NCBI RefSeq assembly: GCF_019972155.1
Contig: NZ_BOVL01000022.1
Location: 404,779 to 468,778, forward strand
From: Bradyrhizobium sp. RD5-C2
GTDB taxonomy: Bacteria > Pseudomonadota > Alphaproteobacteria > Rhizobiales > Xanthobacteraceae
Reading direction: 5' to 3'
DNA length: 64,000 nt
Part shown: in pieces, positions 24,290 to 33,031 of the stretch
How the letters are laid out: each line of letters opens with the position of its first letter
Numbering within the stretch: position 1 is the stretch's first letter
Translations under genes and position numbers: made by a program
The notes under the pieces: model-generated
Database searches by the model: none
Told to the model about the DNA's origin: nothing
The model's input: only the letters and a program-made list of their open reading frames with translations

Positions 24290-25954
24290 TCACGGCGCGC
24301 AGGAGAAACTCGCGGCCGCGGTGACCGGTCCTGCCTTGTAATGCGGCCATGCGGGCCAGCGGCAAAGGGGCAGTGCGCGGATTGTGTCGAAGGACGGTGC
24401 CTCGGTCTTCTGCTCGCGCACGTCCAGATCGCCGGGCGCCTTGCCGTTCTCGACCCAGTCGACCAGTACGGTCAGCATGTCGACATTGGCGGGTGCGCCG
24501 GAGCCGACATGGTCGACGCCGGGCGCGGTGTAGAGCCGGGCGAACTCCGCGACCTTGTCCTTGCCGAGCGTCTTCTCGACATTTTCGAAGTAGCGGATGC
24601 CGGCATAGGGGCTTTGCGCGTAGTCGGACATGTGTTCGAGGATCACGAGCTTGCCGCCGTGGGCGTGGAAGCGCGTGAGATCCGGATCGGTGGAGTCCAT
24701 CAGCGCGGAGACTTCCAGCACGCGCGCCTTGTGGTCCTCGGGCTTGTAGGTCGTGACGTCGAGTTTCGGATCGCGGGCGAAGACATATTGCATGCCGCCG
24801 GCGCCGTAGATCCAGGCGATGCCGTTGGTCGGAGCCGGCGGCTGTGCCGGCGCCGCGCTGCCTAGCCACCAGGCCTTCCAGCCGCCGGTCGGGCCGAACG
24901 CCGGCGTATTCTCGCCCGACACGCCCCAGCCGGGATAGTCGTCGAGGCCATTGGCGAGCGGGAACGGGAATTTATACGGCGCATGCAGCGTTTCGATCGC
25001 GGCAATCTGCTTGTCGGTCAGGCAGTCGTCGCCGCTGTGGCCCGCGGCGCATGCCAGCGACGCCGGCTTGAACGCGGACTTGCAGCCGACGGGATCCTGC
25101 ACCAGCGCGTCGTCGGAGCCGTCCTGCGTGTCGCAAGCCCTGAGCACGGCGTCGGCGACGAGCTTGACCTGCGCCGGCCTGATCCAGCCGTCGCCCATGG
25201 TGACGAGGCCGGAGCGGGTGCCGGCATGCTGCAACCCGACCCAGTTGATGACAGGTACGCGCGCGAAGATGCCGTCAAAATCGTCGGGATAGCGCTGCGC
25301 CATGGTCAGCGCCTCGCGGCCGCCTTCGGACGATCCCATGAAATACATCTTCGCCGGCGGCTTGCCGTAGGCGCGGACCGTCAGCGCCCGCGCCGCGTCG
25401 CGCACTTTCTTGTAGGCCTTGTGCGAAAAATTCGCGAACGCCTCGTCGTTGAGCGCGAACAGCTGCGGCGGCTCGACGGGCTTCTGCTCGTGGCCGGAGT
25501 CGGTGCCGACGGTCACAAAGCCGAGTGCCAGCGGCGAGGCCTTGTCGAAGGGATAGGCCGGCGGCAGGCCAAGGCCTGATATCAGCACGCCGTTAAAGCC
25601 GCCGCCGCCATATTGCAATGAGCGGCCGTTCCACTCGACGGGCAAGTTGACCTCGAACTTGATCGGCGGCGCCGTGGGATCGGCGGGATCGATATGGGCG
25701 AGCACTTTGCAGAACGCGGGATTGGCCGGGATGATGCGGCCGGCCGGCGTCGGCGCCTTCTCGGAGACCGAGAGCGGCGATGGTGCCTGGAGCGTGGCAC
25801 TGTCGATCTTGACGGCGCCGTCGGCGGGACCGGCAAGGCCGCTGCAGGTCGCCGCTGGATCGCCGGTCATTCCGGCCGCAAATGCGGTCGAAGCGCACGA
25901 CATCAACGTGACAAGCGAAGTCGCGAGCGCCCATGTGCGCGCATTGATCCGCAT
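24290..25954 (-). CDS. Tannase/feruloyl esterase family secreted hydrolase
   Basis: This 554-residue exported protein has a Sec signal peptide ('TLMSCASTAFAAG') and a tannase/FaeB-like alpha/beta hydrolase body. The nucleophile elbow is 'GSSEGGREALTMAQRYPDDF', and the catalytic histidine is probably in 'APGVDHVGSG'. Fungal and many bacterial members use a CS-D-HC arrangement with a disulphide joining the residues beside Ser and His; here neither neighbour is cysteine. It likely releases hydroxycinnamic or gallic acids from plant esters in the periplasm, feeding the feruloyl-CoA synthase. ATG 25954 is chosen for GGGGAGG ahead of it; an in-frame start at 25972 is less likely. Confidence 0.83.
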   Translation of the reverse strand: MRINARTWALATSLVTLMSCASTAFAAGMTGDPAATCSGLAGPADGAVKIDSATLQAPSPLSVSEKAPTPAGRIIPANPAFCKVLAHIDPADPTAPPIKFEVNLPVEWNGRSLQYGGGGFNGVLISGLGLPPAYPFDKASPLALGFVTVGTDSGHEQKPVEPPQLFALNDEAFANFSHKAYKKVRDAARALTVRAYGKPPAKMYFMGSSEGGREALTMAQRYPDDFDGIFARVPVINWVGLQHAGTRSGLVTMGDGWIRPAQVKLVADAVLRACDTQDGSDDALVQDPVGCKSAFKPASLACAAGHSGDDCLTDKQIAAIETLHAPYKFPFPLANGLDDYPGWGVSGENTPAFGPTGGWKAWWLGSAAPAQPPAPTNGIAWIYGAGGMQYVFARDPKLDVTTYKPEDHKARVLEVSALMDSTDPDLTRFHAHGGKLVILEHMSDYAQSPYAGIRYFENVEKTLGKDKVAEFARLYTAPGVDHVGSGAPANVDMLTVLVDWVENGKAPGDLDVREQKTEAPSFDTIRALPLCRWPAWPHYKAGPVTAAASFSCAP

Positions 25955-25977
25955 TGTTTCCTCCCCATTCAAATATT

Positions 25978-25991
25978 GTTGCTATGGCAAG
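25978..25991. promoter_or_regulatory. Operator-like motif upstream of the feruloyl-esterase family gene
   Basis: GTTGC-TATG-GCAAG lies 24 bases upstream of the start codon. Read on the gene's strand it contains TTGCCATAGCAAC, identical over 13 bases to the palindrome at 18934-18953. A repressor bound here would block the esterase promoter. Confidence 0.45.
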
Positions 25992-26035
25992 TATTTCACG
26001 CGCTATCTTGCCGCACAATGGTTTGAACGTAGTTC

Positions 26036-26175
26036 CGTCATCCCCGCGCAAAGGCTTCGCCTTTGTCGCTGGAGGTGCGAGCGGAGCGAGCCTCGAAGGA
26101 TGAACCGGCCACCAGCCGGGCCGTCGACCCTTCGAGGGCTGCCGAAGGGACGGCCACCTCAGGGTGACGGTCCAG
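26036..26175. repeat. Composite palindromic intergenic repeat (family A)
   Basis: The element starts CGTCATCCCCGCG and ends CCTCAGGGTGACGG, with internal complementary arms (CTTCGAGG/CCTCGAAG, GGCCACCAGCCGGGCC). It resembles those at 4240-4345 and 36416-36517 and lies between the esterase and NADH dehydrogenase genes. Confidence 0.75.
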
Positions 26176-26208
26176 ACTGTCTGAGATGGGGGCCGCGCCG
26201 AGCAGCGC

Positions 26209-27483
26209 CTACTGCGCGACCTTGCTGCTGCCTTGCGTGATCAGCCGCGCGGCACGCTGGTCGCGGGTGTGGATCCAGAGCCAGTTCATTGCCACCGCTA
26301 TCCGATGCCGCACGCCGATCAGGAAGTAGATGTGGGCAAGGCCCCAGATCCACCATGCCAGCGAGCCGCGCAGCTTGAGCCAGCCGAAATCGATTACCGC
26401 CTTCTTCTTGCCGATCTGCGCGAGGCTGCCGGCATGCTTGTAGCGGAATGGCGGCAGCGTCTTGCCGTCGAGCCGCGCCTTGATCAGTGCGGCGACGTAG
26501 CGTCCTTCCTGCTTGGCGGCCGGCGCGATGCCGGGCACCGGATTGCCGTCGGGGCCCTTGATCGTGACGGTGTCGCCGACCGCGAAGATGTCGGGATGAC
26601 CGGGCACGGTCAGATCGGGCTCGACCTGCAGCCGATGGGCGCGATCGGCCGGCGCGTTCAGCCATTCGGCGGCGCGCGAGGCGCGCACGCCGGCGGCCCA
26701 CACGATGGTGCGCGCCTCCAGCCTGTTGCCGCCGAATACGACGCCGTCGGCCGAGCATTCGGTGACCGGCTCGCCCAGCATCACCTCGACGCCGAGTTTT
26801 TCCAGCGACGCCTGCGCATAGGCCGAGAGATCGTCCGGGAAGCCGGCCAGCACGCGCGGGCCGGCCTCGATCAACACCACGCGCGCCCTGCGCGTGTCGA
26901 TGTGACGGAAGTCCTGCGGCAGCGTGTCCTTGGCGAGGTCGGCGATCGTGCCGGCCATCTCGACGCCGGTCGGCCCGGCGCCGATGATGACGAAGGTGAG
27001 CAGCGCCGCGCGCTTGTCGGGATCGGTCTCGCGCTCGGCGCGCTCGAAGGCGACCAGGATACGCCGCCTGAGCGTGGTCGCGTCCTCCAGCGTCTTCAGG
27101 CCGGGCGCGAACGGCTCCCATTCGTCATGGCCGAAATAGGCGTGGCGTGCGCCGGTGGCGAGGACCAGCGTGTCGTAGGGAATGCTGCCGCCGTCATCGA
27201 GCTGCACGCTCTTCGCTGCAGCGTCGACGCCGCAGACATTGGCGAACAATGTCGTCACCTCGGGCCGGTCGCGCAGGAGATAGCGGATCGGCCAGGCGAT
27301 CTCGCTGGTGGCAAGCGATGCGGTCGCGACCTGGTAGAGCAGCGGCTGGAACAGATGATGGTTGCGGCGGTCGATCAGCGTGATCTCGACCGGCGCGCCC
27401 GCGAGACCGAAGGCGGCTTCCAGCCCGCCGAAGCCGGCGCCGACGATCACCACGAGATGAGGTTTGGCCGGCGCTTGCGTCAT
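26209..27483 (-). CDS. ndh: Type II NADH dehydrogenase (NDH-2), FAD-dependent
   Basis: This 424-residue flavoprotein has an N-terminal FAD-binding 'VVIVGAGFGGLEAAFGLA', the substrate-side 'NHHLFQPLLYQVATASLATS', a second Rossmann motif 'FVIIGAGPTGVEMAGTIADL' for NADH and 'GHPDIFAVGDT' for FAD. These are diagnostic of single-subunit, non-proton-pumping NADH:quinone oxidoreductases. A hydrophobic C-terminal stretch ('LAWWIWGLAHIYFLIGVRHR') should hold it on the inner membrane. It is preceded by GAGGGCGAC and appears monocistronic. It could help reoxidise NADH produced by aromatic catabolism. Confidence 0.93.
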   Translation of the reverse strand: MTQAPAKPHLVVIVGAGFGGLEAAFGLAGAPVEITLIDRRNHHLFQPLLYQVATASLATSEIAWPIRYLLRDRPEVTTLFANVCGVDAAAKSVQLDDGGSIPYDTLVLATGARHAYFGHDEWEPFAPGLKTLEDATTLRRRILVAFERAERETDPDKRAALLTFVIIGAGPTGVEMAGTIADLAKDTLPQDFRHIDTRRARVVLIEAGPRVLAGFPDDLSAYAQASLEKLGVEVMLGEPVTECSADGVVFGGNRLEARTIVWAAGVRASRAAEWLNAPADRAHRLQVEPDLTVPGHPDIFAVGDTVTIKGPDGNPVPGIAPAAKQEGRYVAALIKARLDGKTLPPFRYKHAGSLAQIGKKKAVIDFGWLKLRGSLAWWIWGLAHIYFLIGVRHRIAVAMNWLWIHTRDQRAARLITQGSSKVAQ

Positions 27484-27598
27484 TTGATGTCGCCCTCGGT
27501 TTCGAACGGCTTCGTCGTCTGATTATGTAATCATTCGCAGCCTCATTCCAACACGAAATGCCTGATCGCCCGATAGCGAAACCCAATCGCTGCGCGCC

Positions 27599-29005
27599 TC
27601 ACGCGTCCTGCGACGCAGTCGTGGCGACGACCCGCCGCCGCATCGGCAGGAACAGTCCCGCGACCGCGCCGGCGAACGACAGCGTTGCCGCAAGGCTCAT
27701 CGCCGCAGCGAATCCGCTCGTGAAATGTCCGGACGAATCGGCCGTGCCATTGGCAGTGAAGCTCGCCACCAGCGCCGCGATGCCGAACATGCCGCCGAGG
27801 AAGCGGCCCATGTTGAAGATTCCCGACGCCTTGCCCATCTCGCTGACGGCGACCGCGCTCAGCACCGCGTTCTGCGCGGCCGGCATCGCCATCGAGACGC
27901 CGACGCCGGCGAGCATCAGCGGCGCGATCAGTGCGGAGTAGGGCACCGTGGGGCTCACGATCTCGCCGATCCAGCCGAGCCCGATTGCCTGCATCAGGAG
28001 TCCGGTGACCACAAGCGTGCGTTCGCCGAACCGGTTGACCACGGCGCCGGCGATCGGCGCGGTGACGAACAGCGTCGCCGTCCATGGCAACAGCCGCAGC
28101 CCGGCACCGAAGGCGTCGAAGCCGAGCGCGATCTGCAGGAATTGCGGCAGCAGGAACAGCACGCCATACATCGCGGCGTAGAACAGCACGCTTGCGGCGA
28201 TGCCGGCCGCGAACGGTCTGGCAGCGAACAGCCGCATCGGCACCATCGGGCTGGTCGCACGCAGCTCCCACAGCACGAAGATCACCGCCAGCGCGATGCC
28301 GGCGATCAGCGCGCCCGTCACTTCCGCGCTGGCCCATCCGGCGCTGTTGCCGCGCAACAGGCCCCAGACCAGCGCCAGCGCCGCGAGCGCGACCAGCGTC
28401 AATCCGGTGATGTCGAGCGGCGCGGTCGGACCAAAACTCTCGCGCAGGCGCGCCATCACGAGGGCGATCGCGATGAGGCCGATCGGCAAATTGATCCAGA
28501 AGATCCAGCGCCAGCCGAGATGCTCGGTAATGAAGCCGCCGATCGCGGGGCCGATGATCAGTGCGCATCCGGTGATGCCGCTGAAAATGCCGAGCGCGCG
28601 GGCGCGCTCCTCGCGGCCGAAGGCGCCGCTCAGGATCGCCATTGCCAGCGGCATCACCAGCGCCGCGCCTGCGCCCTGCAGGGCGCGCGCGGCGATCAAT
28701 GCCGCGGCGTTGCCGGCCAGCGCGCAGGTCGCCGACGCCACGACGAACAGGCCGATCCCGGCGGCGAACATCTTGCGCCGACCAAAACGGTCGCCGAGTG
28801 CCGCGCCGGTCAGGAGCAGCACCGCGAAGGTCAGATTGAACGCGTTGACGGTCCATTGCAGGGTCTCGACCCGGCTGCCGAAATCGGCGCGGATGGTGGC
28901 GAAGGCCGTGGTCATGATCATGGCGTCCAGCGCCATCATGAAGGATGCCAGCGCGGTGAGGCCGAGCACCCAGCGCTGCTCGGCGCGCTGCTGTGAGGTT
29001 TGCAT
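27599..29005 (-). CDS. MFS exporter, DHA2 (EmrB/QacA) family
   Basis: This 468-residue protein shows about 14 membrane helices. It has the DHA2 motif 'LDAMIMTTAFATIRADFG' near the N-terminus, motif A 'GAALGDRFGRRKMFAAGIGL' and motif C-like 'GITGCALIIGPAIGGFITEH', all typical of proton-driven multidrug or toxin exporters. It is divergent from a small ABM-like protein gene and an ECF sigma gene. No membrane-fusion (EmrA) partner is adjacent. The substrate cannot be predicted. Confidence 0.9.
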   Translation of the reverse strand: MQTSQQRAEQRWVLGLTALASFMMALDAMIMTTAFATIRADFGSRVETLQWTVNAFNLTFAVLLLTGAALGDRFGRRKMFAAGIGLFVVASATCALAGNAAALIAARALQGAGAALVMPLAMAILSGAFGREERARALGIFSGITGCALIIGPAIGGFITEHLGWRWIFWINLPIGLIAIALVMARLRESFGPTAPLDITGLTLVALAALALVWGLLRGNSAGWASAEVTGALIAGIALAVIFVLWELRATSPMVPMRLFAARPFAAGIAASVLFYAAMYGVLFLLPQFLQIALGFDAFGAGLRLLPWTATLFVTAPIAGAVVNRFGERTLVVTGLLMQAIGLGWIGEIVSPTVPYSALIAPLMLAGVGVSMAMPAAQNAVLSAVAVSEMGKASGIFNMGRFLGGMFGIAALVASFTANGTADSSGHFTSGFAAAMSLAATLSFAGAVAGLFLPMRRRVVATTASQDA

Positions 29006-29187
29006 GGTGGTTCTCCATTGGCGCGCCGCAAGGTTGCGGCGCGCTTCGCAGGCCAGGACGAACCGGAGCAGGCAAAGGATGCGGCCGAAGAATTATTTTT
29101 GCCGGACCGCATCCTTTGGCCGTCCGCAAACGTCCTTAGGGCTGACGCGGCCGGTTCAGGCCGAAAACCGAGGCCAAGGAGGCTGCG

Positions 29188-29496
29188 ATGAGACGGACCC
29201 TGATCAGGTACAAGACCAAGCCGGACATGGCGGAGAAGAATGCCGCGCTGGTTGCGGCGGTGTTCGCCGAGCTGAAGGCGGCAAACCCCGATGGCGTGCG
29301 CTATTTGACCCTGCGGCTGGAGGACGACACCTTCATCCACATGGTCGAGACCGCGGCCGACGACGGTTCTAGCCCGATCCCGAAGCTGGCGGCGTTCCAG
29401 GCCTTCCAGGACGGCATCCGCGATCGTTGCGCCGAGCCGCCGCTGGTTCGCAGTGCTGTGATTGTCGGAAACTATCGTATGCTGGATGCGCCGTGA
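29188..29496 (+). CDS. Small ABM-like (dimeric alpha/beta barrel) protein
   Basis: This 102-residue protein reads like a ferredoxin-like alpha/beta barrel of the antibiotic-biosynthesis-monooxygenase/stress-response type. It has an N-terminal strand 'RRTLIRYKTKPDMAEKNAAL', a central 'VRYLTLRLEDDTFIHMVETA' and a final strand 'VRSAVIVGNYRML'. The ATG at 29188 is preceded by CAAGGAGG. It lies directly ahead of the ECF sigma gene (50-base gap) and probably shares its mRNA. Such small enzymes often accompany ECF41-type sigma factors. No catalytic function is claimed. Confidence 0.75.
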   Translation: MRRTLIRYKTKPDMAEKNAALVAAVFAELKAANPDGVRYLTLRLEDDTFIHMVETAADDGSSPIPKLAAFQAFQDGIRDRCAEPPLVRSAVIVGNYRMLDAP

Positions 29497-29546
29497 ACCG
29501 ACCGGCTTTGAACCGACTGGCCTTGAAGCGATCTGGCGGAGCCATC

Positions 29547-30437
29547 ATGACGTCACCACCCCAGGCGCCGGCCGATGTCGACGCGCTGCTGGCGGCGATG
29601 CGGCCGAGGCTGCATCGCTACTGCGCCCGCATGGTCGGATCGGTCATCGACGGCGAGGATGTGCTGCAAGACGCCTTGATCAAGGCGATGGAAGCCGTCG
29701 CGTCCGCAGCCCCGATCCAGCATCCGGAAGCCTGGCTGTTCCGGATCGCGCACAACACCGCGCTCGATTTCCTCAGGCGGCGCAACCGACAGGACGCGCT
29801 GCACGCGCCGGAGGAGGTGGATATGATGGCCGGAGAGCTTGACGACGTCAGCCGCCGCGAGATCGCTGCAAGCAGCCTGCGCACCTTCATGCGGCTGCCG
29901 GTGGCGCAGCGCTCCAGCGTGATCCTGATGGATGTGCTCGGCTGCTCGTTGCAGGAGGTCTGCGGCATCATGGATTTCAGCCTGCCCGCGGTGAAGGCCG
30001 CGCTGTACCGCGGACGTACGCAACTGCGTGCGTTCGCGCGCGAGCCGGACGATGCGCCGCGGCCCGGCCTGTCGCCGGCTGATCGCAGCCGGCTGAACGT
30101 CTATGTCGGCCGCTTCAACGCTCACGACTTCGATGCCATCCGCGCCATGATCGCCGATGACATCAGGCTCGAGCTCGTCAACAAGACGCGGCTGAACGGC
30201 AAGGCCGAGGTGTCACGCTACTTCGGCAATTATGCGAAGATCGACGACTGGCGCCTGGTGACCGGACAGGTCGAGGGACGTCCCGCGATCCTGGTGTTCG
30301 ATCCGAATGCGCAGAGTGGGCCGCCGCGATCGTTCATGCTGCTCGACTGGTCGGCCGACAAGGTCGCGACGATCCGGGACTTCCGCCACGCGCCCTATGC
30401 GATCGACGGCGCCGAATGGGCGGTGGATCAGGGGTGA
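29547..30437 (+). CDS. ECF sigma factor with C-terminal SnoaL-like domain (ECF41/SigJ-like)
   Basis: This 296-residue protein begins with sigma region 2 ('MVGSVIDGEDVLQDALIKAM', 'PEAWLFRIAHNTALDFLRRR') and region 4 ('RSSVILMDVLGCSLQEVCGI', 'LPAVKAALYRGRTQLRAF'), followed by an NTF2/SnoaL-like domain from about residue 180 ('LNVYVGRFNAHDFDAIRAMI'). In ECF41-type factors that extension modulates the sigma activity in place of a separate anti-sigma factor. ATG 29547 is preferred for GGCGGAG ahead of it; a GTG at 29493 overlapping the upstream stop is an alternative. The divergent MFS gene is a possible target. Confidence 0.87.
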   Translation: MTSPPQAPADVDALLAAMRPRLHRYCARMVGSVIDGEDVLQDALIKAMEAVASAAPIQHPEAWLFRIAHNTALDFLRRRNRQDALHAPEEVDMMAGELDDVSRREIAASSLRTFMRLPVAQRSSVILMDVLGCSLQEVCGIMDFSLPAVKAALYRGRTQLRAFAREPDDAPRPGLSPADRSRLNVYVGRFNAHDFDAIRAMIADDIRLELVNKTRLNGKAEVSRYFGNYAKIDDWRLVTGQVEGRPAILVFDPNAQSGPPRSFMLLDWSADKVATIRDFRHAPYAIDGAEWAVDQG

Positions 30438-30484
30438 CTGATTGCTGCTTACGCTGTGGCTCGATGCCATGCCACAAGCTCGGT

Positions 30485-30622
30485 GTCGTCCCGGACAAGC
30501 GAAGCGCGATCCGGGACCCATAACCACGAATGGTCATTGGTTTGCGATGCTGGGGCCACAGCCTGCTTCGACAACTCAAGCCTGTGGTTATGGGTCCCGG
30601 CCTGCGCCGGGACGACGGTGGA
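30485..30622. repeat. Palindromic intergenic repeat (family B)
   Basis: Left half GTGTCGTCCCGGACAAG with GGGACCCATAACCAC, right half GTGGTTATGGGTCCCGG with GCCGGGACGAC. The two halves are complementary over GGGACCCATAACCAC. It separates convergent genes and could terminate both transcripts. Confidence 0.75.
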
Positions 30623-30631
30623 GAGAGGCCG

Positions 30632-31177
30632 CTACCGCGTCTTGCCGCCGAACTCGCCTTTGGCGATGCGCGCGACCCGGCTGCCGGCCGCGGCCGGTGC
30701 GCCGCTTCTTTCAAACATGCCATCGCCGCCGCTCTCGCGCGGCAGGGGCGACGCTTCATCGACATGACCGTTGCCCGGCCAGAACGTCAGGACCAGGTTC
30801 ATCACGCCATTGACGGCCGTGCCGACCACCGTTGCGGTGTGCTGATAGGTCAGTGCGTATTCGGGAAATCGTCCGGCAATGGCCCTGTCGAGCACCATGA
30901 GGGCGATCCATGCCGCCATCACGCAGACCGGATCCCATCCGATGTCACGCACCCGCATCGACTGCAGCATGAAGCAGACGACGAGCATGCCGTAGAAGGA
31001 AAAGATCAGCGCGGGGCTGTTCGACGCCTGCGCCAGCAGCACGTCCGTCCTGCCGCGCGGCACATTGCCCGTGATCCCGTAGACCAGCATCAGAAAGCCA
31101 AGGCCCACGACGAGGGTGCAGAAGAAAAAGGCCAACCGGCCCATCCGGGCATTGAAGCCGAAGATGTAATTCAGCAT
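30632..31177 (-). CDS. DUF805 inner-membrane protein
   Basis: This 181-residue membrane protein starts 'MLNYIFGFNARMGRLAFFFC', the classic DUF805 opening (short aromatic N-terminus, then Arg before the first helix), and contains 'SMRVRDIGWDPVCVMAAWIA', matching the R-x-D-x-G motif of the family. Four membrane helices are predicted by eye. The hydrophilic C-terminal tail of about 45 residues is unusual in length. The start at 31177 has AGGGG upstream. DUF805 has no established biochemical role. It converges with the ECF sigma gene. Confidence 0.85.
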   Translation of the reverse strand: MLNYIFGFNARMGRLAFFFCTLVVGLGFLMLVYGITGNVPRGRTDVLLAQASNSPALIFSFYGMLVVCFMLQSMRVRDIGWDPVCVMAAWIALMVLDRAIAGRFPEYALTYQHTATVVGTAVNGVMNLVLTFWPGNGHVDEASPLPRESGGDGMFERSGAPAAAGSRVARIAKGEFGGKTR

Positions 31178-31570
31178 GTGACGCACCCCTTTGGGCCCAG
31201 CCTCGCCCGGTGATGCTTTCAAGACCATGAAGCCCGCGAGCCCTTGCCGGCCCGTGGTTTCCGGGTGCTTTACCGGATCGTTAGAGCCTGCGGCTGTGGG
31301 CGGGCGCCGGTCGCTGGCATTGCGCCGGGCCCTGCGACAATCGTTGCCTACGCAACCGGCATTATATTTCTTGCAATGGTCGATTTGGACGAATTATGAT
31401 GCAAGGTGCGGGGGTATGCGCCGAAGGTTCTAATTGGGTGCCGTCGGTTCATGCTTGCTGCACACTTGCGATATCGCGCACAAAACACGTCACAGAACGG
31501 CGCGCGCAAAGCGTGACCCCCGGGGCCTCGTGATGCCTGGCGGGATCTTTGGTTGAGGAGGGGAGTGAAT
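31178..31570. other. Regulatory gap upstream of the Liv-type importer
   Basis: No gene is visible in these 393 bases. They contain GTTGC-CTAC-GCAAC at 31343-31356 (third copy of the operator-like motif), an AT-rich stretch at about 31360-31400, and a GCGATATCGC palindrome near 31470. The segment probably carries the promoter and operator of the binding-protein gene at 31571. Confidence 0.4.
31343..31356. promoter_or_regulatory. Third copy of GTTGC-N4-GCAAC operator-like motif
   Basis: The perfect 5-base arms GTTGC and GCAAC flank CTAC, 215 bases upstream of the Liv-type binding-protein gene. It resembles the sites at 18934-18953 and 25978-25991, so the three loci may share a regulator. Confidence 0.35.
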
Positions 31571-32743
31571 ATGAAAAAGGCATTCTGGCTGGCAGGCGCC
31601 ATGGCTCTGGCGCTCGCGCAGCCTGCGACGGCGGCTGACAGCGTCAAGATCGGCTTTGTCTCGACCTTCAGCGGTCCGACCGCCGTGATCGGCAACGACA
31701 TGCGCAATTCGTTCGAGCTCGCGCTCGACCATCTCGGCCGCAAGATCGACGGCAAGCCGGTCGAGGTGATCTACGAGGACGACCAGCAGAAGCCCGATGT
31801 GGGCAAGCAGAAGACCGAGAAGCTGGTGCAGTCCGACAAGGTCGACTTCATCGTCGGCTACATCTGGTCGAACGTGCTGCTGGCGTCGCTGAAGACCGCG
31901 GTCGATTCGAAAACCTTCCTGATCTCGGCCAATGCCGGTCCGTCGCAGCTCGCCGGCGATCTGTGCTCGCCTTACGTGTTCTCGACCTCGTGGCAGAACG
32001 ACCAGACGCCTGCCGCGATGGGCCTCTACATGAACCAGAAGGGCGTCAAGTCGGTGTTCCTGATCGGCCCGAACTACGCCGCCGGCAAGGACATGCTCGC
32101 GGGCGTGAAGAGCACCTTCAAGGGTGAGGTAGTCGGCGAGGAATACACGGTGTGGCCGAGCCAGCTCGACTTCTCCGCCGAGCTGACCAAGGCGCGCAAC
32201 TCCAAGGCCGAGTCGATCTTCGTGTTCTATCCCGGCGCCGCCGGCGTCCAGTTCCTGAACCAGTACGCCCAGGCCGGCATCAAGGCGCAGATCCCGCTCT
32301 ATACCGCCTTCACCGTCGACGAATTGTCGCTGCCGCTGCAGAAGGACAACGCGATCGGCATTCCCGGCGCACAGGAATGGGTCAACGACCTGCCGAACGC
32401 CGAGAACAAGAAGTTCGTCGAGGACTATCGCAAGAAGTATCCCGGCCTGCGCCCGACCTATTACGGCGCTCAGGCCTATGACGCCGCCCAGCTGATCAAC
32501 AGCGCGGTCGTCGCGGTGAAGGGCGACCTCACCAAGAAGGACGCGATGAAGGCGGAGATGGAGAAGGCCAACTTCAAGTCGCTGCGCGGCCCGTTCAAGT
32601 ATGGCAACAACCACATCCCGATCCAGAATTTCTATCTGCAGGACGTGGTCAAGGACGCCGACGGCCAGCTCTCGCTGAAGACGGTCGCGACCATCGTCAA
32701 GGACGACCAGGACAAGTTTCACGACAAGTGTTCGATGAAGTGA
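31571..32743 (+). CDS. Liv-type ABC substrate-binding protein, probably for an aromatic compound
   Basis: This 390-residue exported protein has a Sec signal ('AMALALAQPATAAD') and a type 1 binding fold: 'KIGFVSTFSGPTAVIGNDMR', 'VDFIVGYIWSNVLLASLKTA', 'NQKGVKSVFLIGPNYAAGKD'. This branch of LivK-like proteins is common beside aromatic degradation genes and often binds benzoate or hydroxycinnamate derivatives. It begins with ATG 31571 after GGGAG. The complete membrane and ATPase set follows after a 288-base repeat-filled gap. The ligand is inferred from context: Rieske oxygenase, ligase and box genes downstream. Confidence 0.9.
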   Translation: MKKAFWLAGAMALALAQPATAADSVKIGFVSTFSGPTAVIGNDMRNSFELALDHLGRKIDGKPVEVIYEDDQQKPDVGKQKTEKLVQSDKVDFIVGYIWSNVLLASLKTAVDSKTFLISANAGPSQLAGDLCSPYVFSTSWQNDQTPAAMGLYMNQKGVKSVFLIGPNYAAGKDMLAGVKSTFKGEVVGEEYTVWPSQLDFSAELTKARNSKAESIFVFYPGAAGVQFLNQYAQAGIKAQIPLYTAFTVDELSLPLQKDNAIGIPGAQEWVNDLPNAENKKFVEDYRKKYPGLRPTYYGAQAYDAAQLINSAVVAVKGDLTKKDAMKAEMEKANFKSLRGPFKYGNNHIPIQNFYLQDVVKDADGQLSLKTVATIVKDDQDKFHDKCSMK

Positions 32744-32780
32744 GGTCGGGCGCCTTTTGGCGCGCGGCTTGCTTTCTTCA

Positions 32781-32958
32781 CCTCGCCCCGCTCTTGCGGG
32801 GAGAGCATAGGCCGCCTCCGGCGGCCGTTCTTGACGAACGACGCCGAAGCGCAGCTTCGGCTATGCGCGAAGCGATTGGGTGAGGGGGACTCTCCACAGG
32901 TCCGGTCTGCGGAGGCAGCCCCTCACCCCAACCCTCTCCCCGCAAGAGCGGGGCGAGG
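32781..32958. repeat. 25-base perfect inverted repeat (family D composite)
   Basis: Arms at 32781-32805 and 32934-32958 are exact reverse complements of 25 bases, each itself containing a small hairpin (CCCCGC/GCGGGG). Between them lie further hairpins (GCCGCC/GGCGGC). The element fills the gap between the binding protein and the permeases and may limit read-through or protect the upstream mRNA. Confidence 0.9.
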
Positions 32959-33031
32959 GAGAACACGCAGCGAGCAATGCGGCGGTGGGCATGCACTGCC
33001 GCTGTTTTTTTAGGGATGATGTAGCCTCACG

